Below, piece by piece: positions 9,555-21,035 of a stretch of 64,000 nt of DNA (its first letter is position 1; every line of letters begins with the position of its first letter). Source of the DNA: [Phialemoniopsis] sp. UDSM-2020 (taxonomy: Eukaryota > Ascomycota > Sordariomycetes > Thyridiales > Thyridiaceae); contig JAEILZ010000003.1 in NCBI GenBank assembly GCA_018873225.1, forward strand, positions 4,402,001 to 4,466,000, given 5' to 3'. Below the pieces are notes generated by a model. The model saw only the letters and a list, made by a program, of their open reading frames with translations, searched no databases and was not told where the DNA came from. Made by a program: the position numbers and the translations under genes.

Positions 9555-11627
9555 TCACAGCTCCCTCTTCATCTCCCCCTCCTCAACCTGCAAATCCCTC
9601 TTCGCAGCCCTATTCTTCACCCTCGACGGCCCAGCCTTCATCTCAACCCACTCCCCGCCCTCGTTCCATATGCCGGCCTTGGTATAATCCCAGCTCTGGC
9701 TGCCCTCCATGTACGCGAACCGGAAGTACTCGTTGATCTTGTCTTCCGCCCGGCGCGCCCACACAAACTTGTCCTTGCCGGCGCTGCCCGCCACCGAGTC
9801 CTGCAGGGAGGAGTCGTCGTCGGCGAAGTACGTCCGGAAGCGCTCGACGTCGTTGACCAGGACGCTGATCCCGTCGTACCGCGGGCCCGGCGGAGGGGCG
9901 CCCCACGTAAACGTGATGGTGGACAAGTTGCTCGCGACGGCGGTCGCTGCCGCCGAGGCGAGGTTGATCACGGGGTCCGCGATCTCGGGTAAGGGCGACC
10001 CGGTCTGCGAGTCGCCCTGCAGGGCATACGCCGTCTGCAGCAGCGAGTCCCACCCCCAGCGCGTGACGCCGTTGATGAACAGACCCACGAGAAGGCCCTG
10101 GTACAGCAGGCTGGGCCTCGTCTGCATGCTCGTGCCCGGGAGCAGCAGCAGTGCCAAGATGTAGTGGTGGATGCGCAGGTTGAGGTCCGGCAGGGCCAGA
10201 CACAGGAGCAGGCCCACGATGAAGAGGATGTACAGGCGCAGGTACTTGACCAGGCGGCCCTCCTGCCGGAAGTACCAGATCTGCGACGCGGCGACGCAGA
10301 CGAGGATGATGACGATGAAGGCGAGCGCGGCTTTCGCGCCGGGCTGCTGGTTGAGGTCGTGCGACGTGAGGCGCGAGATGGGGATCCAGGAAAAGGACAC
10401 GTTCTCGAGGGCGCCGAACCAGCAGGCGCCTAGCCAGAAGAAGGTCTTTTCAAACTGCGCCGTGAGGCCCGTCAGGGCGCGCCGGACGCCCATGCGGTCG
10501 TAGATGACCCAGGCGGTCAGCATGGCGGGTAGGTACTTGCCGATCAGGCCGGACAGCAGGGCCGGGATCGTGCTGTGGGGCGGCGGGTCCGAGGCGAGGC
10601 CGACGTGCCAAAAGACGCCCGAGAAGATGCTGAAGAAGAACAAGGGCGCGGACGACACGAAGACCGAGAAGACGATGGAGAAGGCTACCGAGATGCCGAG
10701 CAGGGCCCAGCGGTTGTCCGAGGCCTCGCAGTCGATGCCCTGCTCGAAGGTGAAGGCCAAGGGAAAGTACGAATCGAAGCCGAAGCTGCTGGCGCCGTTG
10801 CGCACCGAGGCGACGAAGCCGCTCTGCTGGCCGACGAGGGACACGACGCCGCAGCCGCCGCGCGTGTTGGAGATGACGCCCGCGTGCACGGCGGCGCCGC
10901 AGATGAACGAGTCGCCCCTGTAGACGGGCGGGGAGCCGTCGTCGGCCGGCCCGCCGACGATGAGCGGCGCGTAGTTGACCTCCTGGTCGCCGACGGCGCG
11001 CGGGTTGAGCACCTGGTAGCTGAGGCAGCTCGAGGGGCAGCGGAACGCGAAGCCGCTGCCGTTGAAGGGGCGGCAGTCGTTGCCGTTGATGCCGCACCCG
11101 TTGCCCGACACCCAGTACGTGTTGCCGCAGCCAATGTCGCCGGGCTCGCCCCAGCCGGCGATCTCGGTGGCCTGCAGGCCCGCGCGCATCACGAGCGCAA
11201 ACGTCATGAGCCAGAGGCCGAGCCAGAGGACGACGAGCCCGACGCGGTGCGCCCGGCGCGGCACGTGCTTGTCGAGCAGCTTGATGGGCCAGTGCTGGAT
11301 GTCCGGGAAGATCGGGGTGATGCGGAAGGGCCGGCCGCCGTCGTCGGGGCCCTGGGCCCATCGGGCGGCGGCGCGGAGGGCGCGGCGCACTGGGTAGGGC
11401 ACCCACTTCCAGCGCTTCCAGGCGCCCTCATCTTGGATGAAGCGCGGGGTGGAGGGCCGGCTGTCCTGCTCTAGTTCCGAGAGTGCACCGGCATCGTCTG
11501 TGGTGGTGGTGGTTGGGCCGATGGGGTCGTCCGGATGTGTGTCGGTGGAGGATTGGCCATTGCTGCGGTGGCGCTGCTGCTCGACGTCCTCAACCGTGGA
11601 CTCGACCGGATGGGAGTTGCCGCCCAT
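9555..11627 (-). CDS. LCCL-domain multi-pass membrane protein
   Basis: Single exon, 690 aa. A disordered N-terminus (1-100) is followed by a first membrane helix (about 129-147). Next is a Cys-rich LCCL domain (about 160-294) with paired cysteines in GCGNTYWVSGNGCG, CPSSC, FICGAAVHAGVI and GGCGVV; the AAVHAGV element is the LCCL hallmark. After it come roughly seven to eight hydrophobic segments from about 308 to 545, and a cytosolic-looking C-terminal domain ending in a Lys/Glu-rich tail. The layout (TM, luminal or extracellular LCCL, multi-TM) is the standard fungal LCCL protein, conserved but without a settled biochemical role. The gene is convergent with the QTRT2-like gene (248 bp) and divergent from COQ10. 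Confidence 0.92.
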   Translation of the reverse strand: MGGNSHPVESTVEDVEQQRHRSNGQSSTDTHPDDPIGPTTTTTDDAGALSELEQDSRPSTPRFIQDEGAWKRWKWVPYPVRRALRAAARWAQGPDDGGRPFRITPIFPDIQHWPIKLLDKHVPRRAHRVGLVVLWLGLWLMTFALVMRAGLQATEIAGWGEPGDIGCGNTYWVSGNGCGINGNDCRPFNGSGFAFRCPSSCLSYQVLNPRAVGDQEVNYAPLIVGGPADDGSPPVYRGDSFICGAAVHAGVISNTRGGCGVVSLVGQQSGFVASVRNGASSFGFDSYFPLAFTFEQGIDCEASDNRWALLGISVAFSIVFSVFVSSAPLFFFSIFSGVFWHVGLASDPPPHSTIPALLSGLIGKYLPAMLTAWVIYDRMGVRRALTGLTAQFEKTFFWLGACWFGALENVSFSWIPISRLTSHDLNQQPGAKAALAFIVIILVCVAASQIWYFRQEGRLVKYLRLYILFIVGLLLCLALPDLNLRIHHYILALLLLPGTSMQTRPSLLYQGLLVGLFINGVTRWGWDSLLQTAYALQGDSQTGSPLPEIADPVINLASAAATAVASNLSTITFTWGAPPPGPRYDGISVLVNDVERFRTYFADDDSSLQDSVAGSAGKDKFVWARRAEDKINEYFRFAYMEGSQSWDYTKAGIWNEGGEWVEMKAGPSRVKNRAAKRDLQVEEGEMKREL

Positions 11628-12455
11628 TGTGTATGTTTGTATGAATGTATGGGTGTGTCTTCGGTCTGGCTAACCGTTCCGACGGGAGAGAAAGTTCGGT
11701 GGCGATTGAGAGAGATCTAAACGGTATGTGATGGGGTACTGCGATGTTGGTGCGGCTGTTGGACCCCGCGCAGCGGCTGGTTCGGAAGCGATGCTCTATG
11801 CGATTCGTCTATGAATAGTTGTCGTTCTCTTCTCCGTGGGGTCACTACCGATACCTCTGTGACACGCCCGGTGCCATTGTAGTAGTAACGGGGAGAGAAA
11901 CAGTGTTGACGAAGAGGTGAACGAGCATGAGTAAGTAAGTGAGAGGTGAATCCTCCAAGTAGGAATCGAGGCTGACGAATAGGCGGGCCAGTCTGAGACA
12001 CACGAATCGAGACGGGCTGGCGATTGATCCCTGCAAGGACCAAGAACCGTGGCGGACCCGGAGAGCTAATTGGGCCAGAAGGGTCCGCTCTCGCATGGGA
12101 TCGTCCGTCTAAGCAACAAGAGGTCCCCGCCGGGCTGCAAGGATTGGACATGGGCGACAAGCAGCCAGCCCGAGGCTGTGGGAGCTATTTACTCCGATTT
12201 TCGAGATGCCTTCAATGACATCGTGGATTTTTAGACAAGGCTATTGCGCTCTACACTTTGGGACCTGGTTTTCTACTCAGACTTAATTGACCTATTCACT
12301 CATTGATACCAACCTACCCTCTCTTTACAAACTTTCCAATTCTCAGAGTACCGAAAAATAATACACCAGAAGTAATGCACTAGACACAAAATCAATCCTC
12401 CAACCTCCAAACCTGCGACTCTCCGGCCCCTCGCCGGCCAACCCAATCCCCCAAG
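11628..12455. promoter_or_regulatory. divergent promoter region of LCCL gene and COQ10
   Basis: About 830 bp between oppositely oriented start codons. It must contain both promoters and 5'UTRs. No other coding signal was recognised. Confidence 0.5.
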
Positions 12456-13232
12456 ATGCCACCACCAACACCGCGCATCCTCCTCCCGCGCGCCCGGCCC
12501 CTCGCCCAATCCTTCCTCGTCCAACACCGCCCGCGACGACAATTCTTCTCCCTCCCCAACCTCGCCGGCGCAACAACCTCCTCGGAGCAGGCCATAACCG
12601 CCTCGCGGTCGCTCCCCTACCCAGCGCCCGCCCTCTACGACCTCATAGCCGACGTCGACGCCTACTCGTCCTTCCTGCCGCACTGCCACGCCTCGCGCGT
12701 GACCGAGTGGTCCGAACCCCTCACCCTCAAAACTACCACCACACCCACAGCTCCGGAGCAACAGGCGCCGCGCCGCTGGCCCCGCAAGGCCACGCTGACG
12801 GTAGGCTACGGCCCGCTGACGCAGACCTACACCTCGAGGCTATACTGCCACCCGGGCGCACACATCGTCGAGGCGGTCTCGGGCCGCGCGGGGCCCACGC
12901 TCACGGCGTCGCAGTTGCGCGACATCGGTCTCGACGCCGAGGCCGAGGCCGCGCGGGGGCGGACGAGTCGGTCGGGAGACACCTTTGAGAGCCTCGTCAC
13001 GCGGTGGAGCGTCATCCCTCCACCTCCCACCAACACCAGCGCCCCTCAAGGTCAGCAGCAGCAGACGACAAGGGTGGAGCTGGGCATCCGGTACAAGTTC
13101 GCCAACCCCATGTTCCAGCTCGCGACGGGCCAGTTCGGCGAGGAGATCGCCAAGCTTATGATCGAGGCGTTTGAGAAGCGGGCGAGGGAGATGCTAGGCG
13201 GTAATGGAAACGGTGCGAGGGGGAGGTTATGA
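12456..13232 (+). CDS. coq10: coenzyme Q-binding protein COQ10 (START domain), mitochondrial
   Basis: Single exon, 258 aa. The first 35 residues are rich in Pro, Arg, Leu and Ser without acidic residues, suiting a mitochondrial presequence. The START/polyketide-cyclase fold begins at SRSLPYPAPALYDLIADVDAY, followed by SSFLPHCHASRV. It continues with ATLTVGYGPLTQTYTSRL and ends in YKFANPMFQLATGQFGEEIA and KLMIEAFEKRA. These are the conserved elements of COQ10, which binds ubiquinone and is needed for its function in respiration and for Q biosynthesis. A Gly/Arg/Ala and Gln-rich insert (about 160-205) interrupts the fold between conserved strands and is longer than in yeast. Confidence 0.92.
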   Translation: MPPPTPRILLPRARPLAQSFLVQHRPRRQFFSLPNLAGATTSSEQAITASRSLPYPAPALYDLIADVDAYSSFLPHCHASRVTEWSEPLTLKTTTTPTAPEQQAPRRWPRKATLTVGYGPLTQTYTSRLYCHPGAHIVEAVSGRAGPTLTASQLRDIGLDAEAEAARGRTSRSGDTFESLVTRWSVIPPPPTNTSAPQGQQQQTTRVELGIRYKFANPMFQLATGQFGEEIAKLMIEAFEKRAREMLGGNGNGARGRL

Positions 13233-14098
13233 GGCTCGTCCGAGAGAGGCAGGATAATGGGGTTAGATGTATCAACAACATAGAGCCATTGTACGATTTC
13301 AGCAAAGGCCAGGAGAGGACTAGAGAGAGCATAGAAAGCGCATCATTGTACAGTACTGCATTCTCGGCGTCGTTTCTCAGACAGGAGTAGATGGATCTAG
13401 ATCTCAGTAGATATAGACAGAGCGAACCACTTCATCTGCATGCGAGCTTCCCGTGCCCAAAATTCCTCGACTGTTTGCCATTCATAGTATCCAGCAAAGC
13501 ACAACATAGCTTGAAGGTAACATGGAAACAGGTTGTACAAATTCTCTCTTTGCATTTTTGTATTCAAAACAGTGAGCACATGAAAAACGACACCCTTGTA
13601 GAAGAAGCGCTAAACCCCCAATACACATATCTTCTAAATTGGAGCGGAGCTGACCCACGGAACTCCCCGACCTCGAGACCTCTTCCAAGGGGTGATGGAC
13701 ATTGCAAAGCTTGATCATCCATAATGAAGTACGCCCCGATCCTTGGTACCAATCCCGTCGTTGTCGGCCAAATTTCACATGTCTTTGTGCCTACCCGCTC
13801 CTGGCCGACCTGCCCCCGTTCCCCAAAGCATATTACCTACTCCGCAGAACAATGCAGTCAGAGTAACAAAGAAGATGAACAAGAACAAATTTCATCGAGA
13901 ACTAAAAAGCTGCAAGTGAAGGGGGGATATCAACGGTTTTAAAAGACATCAAAAAGCAGCCCAGATTTCCCAAGAAGATCCCAGAATAGTGGTCCAACAA
14001 AAAGGTGTATGCAGAGAATGAATAAGTAGTATCGTCATGTATCTCGATGGTCTCGTCGTCTTCGTCACCATACAGGCTGGTTCAAGACCGCTCTAGGT
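13233..14098. other. intergenic between convergent COQ10 and ULD-protein genes
   Basis: About 870 bp expected to hold two 3'UTRs. Only short overlapping frames, none protein-like. Confidence 0.4.
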
Positions 14099-16450
14099 TT
14101 ATTTCGGCTTCCTATAGGTGACGCACGTTAGAGATCTTGCCTCGCATACGGTCGCGATCGGGACTTACTTCTTGCTCGACGACTTCTTCGGTGGACCAAA
14201 CATGCCACCCAAAATGCCGCCGCTGGACTTCTTGGCCCCGGCCTTCTTCTTCCTCTTGTCGGGCCCCTCTACGGTGACCACTTCGATGTTACCACCCATA
14301 GGCCGCCCAGGCATGCCGCCCATCGGCCGCATGTTGCCTGGCCAGCCGGCAGGCGGCATCGGCCCGCCTGGGGCTCTCCCGGCCGGCCGCACACCCGGCG
14401 GCATGAATTGGGCCCGCATGCCGTGCGGCATGCCTTGTGGGGGGTGGCGGCCGTGCATGCCGGCCATCTGGGGCGGGACGCCCTGAGGGTGGCCACGCAG
14501 GGGTACCTTGTCCATGGGCCACATGTGCATGGTGATGGCCCAGTCCGGCTCGACGACCTTCTCCCACACCGTTGGCAGAATGATCTCCCCGTTGGGGCCG
14601 ATCAGATCATAGTGCCCTTCTTGGACGTGAGGGCCGATAACGTCGACGTGGAGGAAGGCCTGCTTGATGAGATCCTCCATACCCTGTAGCAGCTGCTTAG
14701 CTTATGTTCAACTTACTCACAGCTGAGAGAAACTTACACTCCAGGTCTGGCACAGATGGTAGGGGAAGCTGAACTTTCTCCCGACAGCGTCCTTGAACTT
14801 GATAGGCGCCTTCTCCTTCTTGGTGGCGGCCTCCTCCGCCTTGACCTTGGCCTCCTCCATGAGCCGCTTCTTGAGCGCCTCCTCGGCAGCCTTCTTATCC
14901 GCCTCGGCCTTGGCAGCATCCTCTGCCGCCTTCTTCTCGGCCTCGAGTTTGGTCCTGGCGTCGACCTCGGCCTTGAGCTTGGCCTCCTCCTCGAGCTTCT
15001 TGCGCCATTCAGCTTCTTCGGCAGCCTTCTTGGCAGCTGCCGCCTTGGCTTCCTCTTCGGCCTTGATGGCAGCTTCGACCTTGGCTTTCGCCGCAGCTTC
15101 GGCAGCCTCAATCTTGGCCTTCATCGCCGCCTCGGCAATAGCTGCCGCCTCGGCCTCGCGCTTCTTACGCTCGTCGTCGGCTTTCCTCTCGGCCTCGAGC
15201 TTGTCCCGGGCCTCACGCTCAACGCGGGCCATGGCCTCCTCATGGAGTTTCCGCCTCTCCTCCTCAGCCTTGCGCTCGGCCTCGATCCGCTCTCTCGCCG
15301 CTCGCTCCGCCTCTGCCTTGGCCCTCTCAATTTCCTTCTTGGCCTCTTCTTGGGCCTTTCGCATCTCGTCCATACGCCGTTGGAAGGCGTCTTCAGCGTC
15401 TCTCCTAATTTTGTCCTCCATCTCTTTCTGCTTCACGGCTTCGTCCTTCTTTGCTTGCTCCGCCTTGTACAGCTCTAGCTGCGCCTTGATTTTCTCCATC
15501 TCGGGATCCGGTTTCGGTTCTGGTGGAGGAGCCGGGGTCTGGGGAGCAGCAGGAGCTTCTGTGGGTGGCGGAGGAGGTACTTGGTAATATTGTTGTAGGT
15601 GTGGGGGTAAGCCGGGCTGGTACCCGGGGCCGCCACCGTAATACTGCTGCTGTCCATAGGGCACCATATCATATGGTGATCGTGGGTCGCCGCCACCAAA
15701 GTAGCCGGCACCGCCGCCGTTCGACATGGGCGAGAATGGATTGTTGCCGTAGCCGTTGTTGTAGTGTACCATCTGCTGGGCACCTCGGCCGTAGTGGCTC
15801 GGGGGCGCATATCCGCCGCCTCCTACATGGCTGGGCGCATAGCCCGGTCCGTGACCGCCATGACCGCCATAGTAGTGGCCGCTTGGAGGCGCGCCGTAGC
15901 CGCGGGAGCCAAAAGGCGGAGGACCGTAGTCCTCGGATGGGTCGCTGCTCATTGGTGGCGGATTAGGTGCTCGATACGCAAAGGGTTGCTGCACCTGTGG
16001 TCGCGAGTGATGTCGTGAGTGTTGCCGCTGAGGGGCTCTGGGATGAGGGCGGCGGGGAGGGGGAGGGAGATCTGCACTGGCGGAAGCCGAGTCAGAGGGC
16101 TCAATGTCGTCGGCCTCGTCCTCTTCGTCGTAGAGATCGTCCCAGCTGTCTTGGCCCTCACCTTCGGCCGAGCTGTATCCCTGGTGGTGGGGATGCCCGC
16201 GTCTCAAGTGTCGTTCGTCTTCCGAGACTACTGAGTGTGAACGTGACGAGCTGGTGGATATCGGCTGGTGGCTCGGTGCGGCACGACTTCCCCTTGTGTG
16301 AGGAGCAATGTTAGCAAATCAAGGTCACAGTACAGTGAGGCGTGTATGTGTAGATAGTCAAAGATTTGAGCGGCAGACGGTAAGGAAGTGAAATGCAGGA
16401 AAATAAAATGAAAGCAATCTTGTCTCTCCACGGGTCGTAACTCACGACAT
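14099..16450 (-). CDS. coiled-coil protein with fungal ubiquitin-like domain
   Basis: Four exons on the minus strand: 16450-16446 (5 nt, ATGTC), 16292-14738, 14683-14169 and 14111-14099 (13 nt including stop). Phases agree throughout and give 695 aa beginning MSGSRAAPSHQP and ending KKKPK. Order of parts: Ser/acid-rich N-terminus; Gly/Tyr/Pro-rich disordered segment (about 80-260); long charged Glu/Lys/Ala coiled coil (about 278-495); then a ubiquitin-like domain (about 500-577) beginning IKFKDAVGRKFSFPYHLCQTW and ending DWAITMHMW. A Met/Pro/Gly-rich stretch and a Lys-rich tail follow. The domain recurs in many uncharacterised Pezizomycotina proteins, and function is unknown. No in-frame ATG exists near the beginning of the second exon, so the 5-nt first exon is the simplest start. 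Confidence 0.82.
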
Positions 16451-19400
16451 TGGATTGGGATTTGCGGGGACGACCCTTCACTCGCGACAGCCTTCACAGA
16501 GGGTCGGAGCAAAGGTAATCCTGGAAATGGGGAGGCGGTCAGGTCCCGGTAGGTAGGCCCAAAAATAAAGAGGAATCCCGGTAGCCAGGTGAGGAGCGAG
16601 ATGGTTGTCAGCGACTTTGTCGAATCTGGGATCGCGCGCAATCGAGGAAATGGTATGGGTGTGCGGAAGTGCGCAGTGTCGCAAAGGAGGGGCGCCGAGG
16701 AATTTTTGTGTGGGAGAGAGTCTGAGAGCGAGATCTGCTCTGAGAGTGAGTGAGTCCACTGCCCTCTTTCCCAAAGTCGCCCGAGTCAATAAATTGTACT
16801 CTTCTGTATGTGCCGACCGAAGGTGTCACGGGCAGACTCAAAAGGATGGTCTGCTGATGCCGGGGCTTACAAGAGATCTTGGGGTTTCCGGCGTCGAAAA
16901 TGATGTTGATTTCACAGGACCAGCAGGCAAGAAAGGGCGATCAAGAACGGATTGGCACCGTGATGGCCCGGCAGAATATTTGTCTCAAGAGGTGTGTCGT
17001 TCCTTGGCCGGGCACACCCCCTCCCCCCCTTGCAAGAAAATCAGCGCTGGCGGGATTGGGCGCAAAGCAGGGGTGTGGATTGGGTATTTGCCATAGATGC
17101 GGTGAAGCTGGATGGTTCGGTGGGTTCGAGGTTGCTGTGGGTGATCGCCGACGCTTCGTCCAGAGTAAATAGTGAACAAAGCGGATCTTTTGCCAGGACG
17201 CACAGGATCGTGCTTATTAGGCTGCAGCACTTGCCAGAGGAAGCCTACAGTAGCGCGTGGTGGCCGGCCGAGTCCAAAGAAGGGCCAGGTCAAATCGGAA
17301 GTCAATCAACCCAGTGTCTTCCTTTCTATTTCTTTCCTTGCCCGAAGGGCGAGGAGGCAGAGAGATGAGATGGGGTCGAGTTGATGCCTCTCCCTTGGCT
17401 CGAGTACTCAAGCTTGAATAAGGTAGGCAAGTAGCGGTAAGTACAGTCCCCGAAGAAGAGGTGCCTTGAGAAGCTGAAACGGGAACGGCTTTCCTGATCT
17501 GTTTGTATCCTGGTTCCGTGGTCCGTGTATATCTCCTTGGGTTTATGGGCCGGTGGTCCAAAGCAGAAAATCCAGTAGATTCCGGGGTAACGGCGTACAG
17601 CCCAAAATACAATAATGAGGCCTCAGAGACAAGTCTGTCAAGCAAGCAAAGACCACATCCTCACGACCACCAGGACAGCGACAGCGACAGCGAGTGAGGG
17701 GTCCGGGTCTGGCTTTGTGGACTGGTGAGGAGGGGCATGCGCCGCGCTACTGTGCGTGGGGACCCAGGTCGGCCAGACCATGGATGACAACAACAAATGA
17801 CGACGGCAGACAGCGGGTTATCCCAGTACCTAGCTAAAGTAGGTACTCCGCCAGTCTAGCCTCAGCCCGGCTCCACGTCTTGTTTGCTGTCTGGGCTGGC
17901 ACTGGCACCTGGGCTTTGCTTGCTGCTCGGATGCACGGGCGGGACTTGCCTTGTCCCACTAGGAACCCGGCAGCACCCACTGGTCTCAGATTCGAGCCGA
18001 TGCGAATCCTCAATTGTCTTGGTGGAGGATAGGCTTTGTCGAGCCATATGGATATAGCAAAAGAGAAAATTGTAGAAAAAGTTCGTGCAAAAATAGCCAG
18101 CGCACGTGTGCGGGTAGTAGATTGGCACAACCGCCATAGGAATGCGACAAGCATAAAAAAGAAAAGTCGTCTCTTACCTCTAAAATTGGTGGAATGGCGG
18201 GTTTGTTGATGTGATGGGGTGTTGTTGTGGTCTGTATTTTTGGGTGGTGATCAAAAATGCCCAGCCGGCGCTTGGTGGATCTCGAGTGTTTTCTGGACGG
18301 TTCTGAAACCCCCCTGCGAGTCTCTCGGGTCGTCACTGTCCCAATAACACTTGACAGCCGGGCTGCTGCTGATGTTGTTATGGAGTCTGGTCGTGTGGCT
18401 TGCTTTTTCCTCCTTGGGCGATCCAGGGGCTGCTGATGGCTGCTGCAAGTAATCAAGGAAATCTCTTCCAGATCCTTCCTGGATCAACGGTGCGACCGTG
18501 GAATAATTGAGAGAAAGCGGATCCGGCTTGTCTATCAACGTCGTCGCTTTATCGTTGTTGTTGATCTTGTTGCTGCTGCTGATGCAAGTCGCTAAAGTAA
18601 ACAAATCGAGTATATGCACCTAGATCTGCTTAAGAAGCAAACGTCGAAAAAACCGGCAGGTTGTCCTTTGTCGGCAAAAGAGGCGGACAGGAAAGAAGCA
18701 AGCAAGGCTCACTTGGTCGCAAAGTTAAACGTATGTGTGAAAAAAAGAAGGCTTCTCAGGAAAAGAAGCAAGGAAATCTAGCCTGCTGGGACAGGGGAAA
18801 GGATATAAGCTGTGACTGTCAGGTTGGGGGCGATCCGGGCTTGATATGTAATTGTGCGCTTTGTACGTCTCAAGTTCTCAGGCACCACGAGTGGTGGCTC
18901 TTGTGGTTGGCGGTTAACTTCAAATGGCAGTGGTGGTGGTAGGTGGTGCCTATAGCGAGTCAAGGGGGCCAAAATAACAAGCAAGACGCTATCGTTGCCA
19001 GGGCAGATTTGCCGCCTCTTTTGGGCTGGGCGGCGATGGATTGGGATGGGCGAGGGATGATGAGCAGCACCTCCTCACGGACAAGGCAGTGCGTTGCGTG
19101 CGTGGGTTGTGTACACACTGAGCAGTGTACCTAAGTATGGAGTAAGACAGCTAGGTAGCCATTTTACTCCTCTTTTTCCCATCTCTTTTTACAACTCCCT
19201 TGCTCAACTCTTCACTCCCTGTCCCTGTCCTCGTCCTCCTCTCTCCACAACACCGACTGATTTGATGATATTGATGCCCTGTCATCTGTCGTCCGTCGCG
19301 AGAGCTTCCCGCTTCGACCAAGGTGGAGAGAGGACTGCTAGATACGGTCTAGCCAGGGTCACCTCAAGGTCAGGTTCTACCCCATCTCCAAGCCCCATCC

Positions 19401-21035
19401 ACGGCCTTTCGTGCAGCCAGCAGCCGCATCAGCATCCCGTCGCAGTGCAGACGCCTCGCTTCCGTGCTCCGTGCTCCACCTCCACCGAGAATTCCAGCGA
19501 TACTGCAGGTGTAGCAGAAGTCGTTTTTCTCTGGATATCATATTCCCGGAGCTCCAAGTCCCTCGCTGTTTGATTCCCTAGGCAGTGTTTCTCCTCTTTT
19601 GGACATCTACACATAACGCGCGGCGACGGTCTAGAAAAGCTGCTGCAAGACTCACCAGATGTTCCCGTAGGAATTGTGGACTCGGTGGAGAACGAAGTAG
19701 AGTCTGGACTTGCTGTCTTCTGTCTGGGAGATGTGATAATGCAACGGTGAGTCGGTGTTGTCTCCTCTTCCTCACGGTATGCCACGGCGAGCGCGACCTC
19801 TGTCTTCCTGTCTCGACCCTTTCACTGGCTGTGAAGTGATTCCGAGACGGGCGCCTCGCTCATTGCTGCCACATGGATCCTTGTGAGTCAAAGGGGGCAG
19901 TTCGGGACGTTGCTCAAGGTCAGGAGTGGCCGGCCGGTTCGGCTCGATATAGATGGTCTTGCAGGGTTTCTCCGTGTTAGTCGCGTGTTGTGCCTCTGCT
20001 GCTGCCCAGGTATCTCGAGTTGCGCCAGACTCTCACAAGCCCAAGACGGATGGCAATGAGTCCTTGGACTGGACGGTTTCTCTCGTGTGTCTAGTTTACA
20101 AAGTGCTACAGAACCATGCCTTCCTCCTTGCCCGGGTCCACGATGCTTAAGTAGAAGGGGCGCGTATCCTCCAAGCTGTCACTGCGTCTATCCACCTACC
20201 TTTGCGGATTGGCGATTCTGCTGGCCCGCGTCGCCGGCAACATTGGGCCATGCCTCCCCCATCGACAGACTGGCAGGGCGAGCGATGCCAAACTGAGCAG
20301 TCGTCGCGGCGGTCAAAGCGGTCTATCTCCATATTGTGGTGATGCTCCTGCCAGATGTGCATGCCGCGGAGCAACAGCACATGCCTCTACAGGCGACGAT
20401 GGACGGCGGACGTCATCGAGAACCGGAGAGCCTGAGAGTCCACAGGGACCGGAAGCCAGGGGACGTGCAGCCAGCCCGCCATTCGGATGCTGGTCGGCAC
20501 TTCCTTTCTGTCTGACATACGAAGGCGGTTTCTGCCCAATGCACAATGCGGCTTGGCCCGCCGACGAGCTGCAACCAGTCGTTATTTAGAAAAGGGAGTC
20601 TACTGGTCCTGTACTGGGTATTTTCTTCCTCAAACTGATCCTCCTGCTCCAGAAACGGAACCACTTGGTGTTACCGCAGACCCACAGGCGAGCGCCGCGC
20701 CGAAGCCCAAGTGGAGCCAGCGCACCTCCGAACAATGCCCAAGCTTCTCCACCACTCTGACTGCTCTCTTGTCCATGCGCGACCAGCCAGTCTGCGATAT
20801 AAGGCACCAATGACATCTCCACCGTGTCCCCCTTTGGATGTGTATTTGCATCAGAAGCTGCGCACCTCGTACGTGCTTAGCTCGATGTTGCTGTCTTGTC
20901 CTCCCGCTCCCTTGCCCTGAGCCCTGACTCATAGCTCGACGTCTATCCGATGCTTTTTGGCAAACACGCCATCCTGAAACTTTCCAAATTCTTGTCGTCG
21001 TCGTCTTCTCGCACAGCCATCCCGGTGAGCAGGTA
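16451..21035. other. 4.6 kb stretch without recognisable gene
   Basis: Between the 5' end of the ubiquitin-like-domain gene and the 3' end of EMC2. Frames are short, overlap on all strands and lack recognisable domains or consistent splice structure. It may hold long regulatory leaders or noncoding transcripts. There is a short GACAGC repeat near 17676-17695. No tRNA or 5S gene was identified. Confidence 0.4.

Noticed and set aside
10450..11474. Long Arg/Ala-rich frames antisense or out of frame to the LCCL gene
   Set aside because: Shadows of a GC-rich coding region; the 690-aa frame is the real gene.
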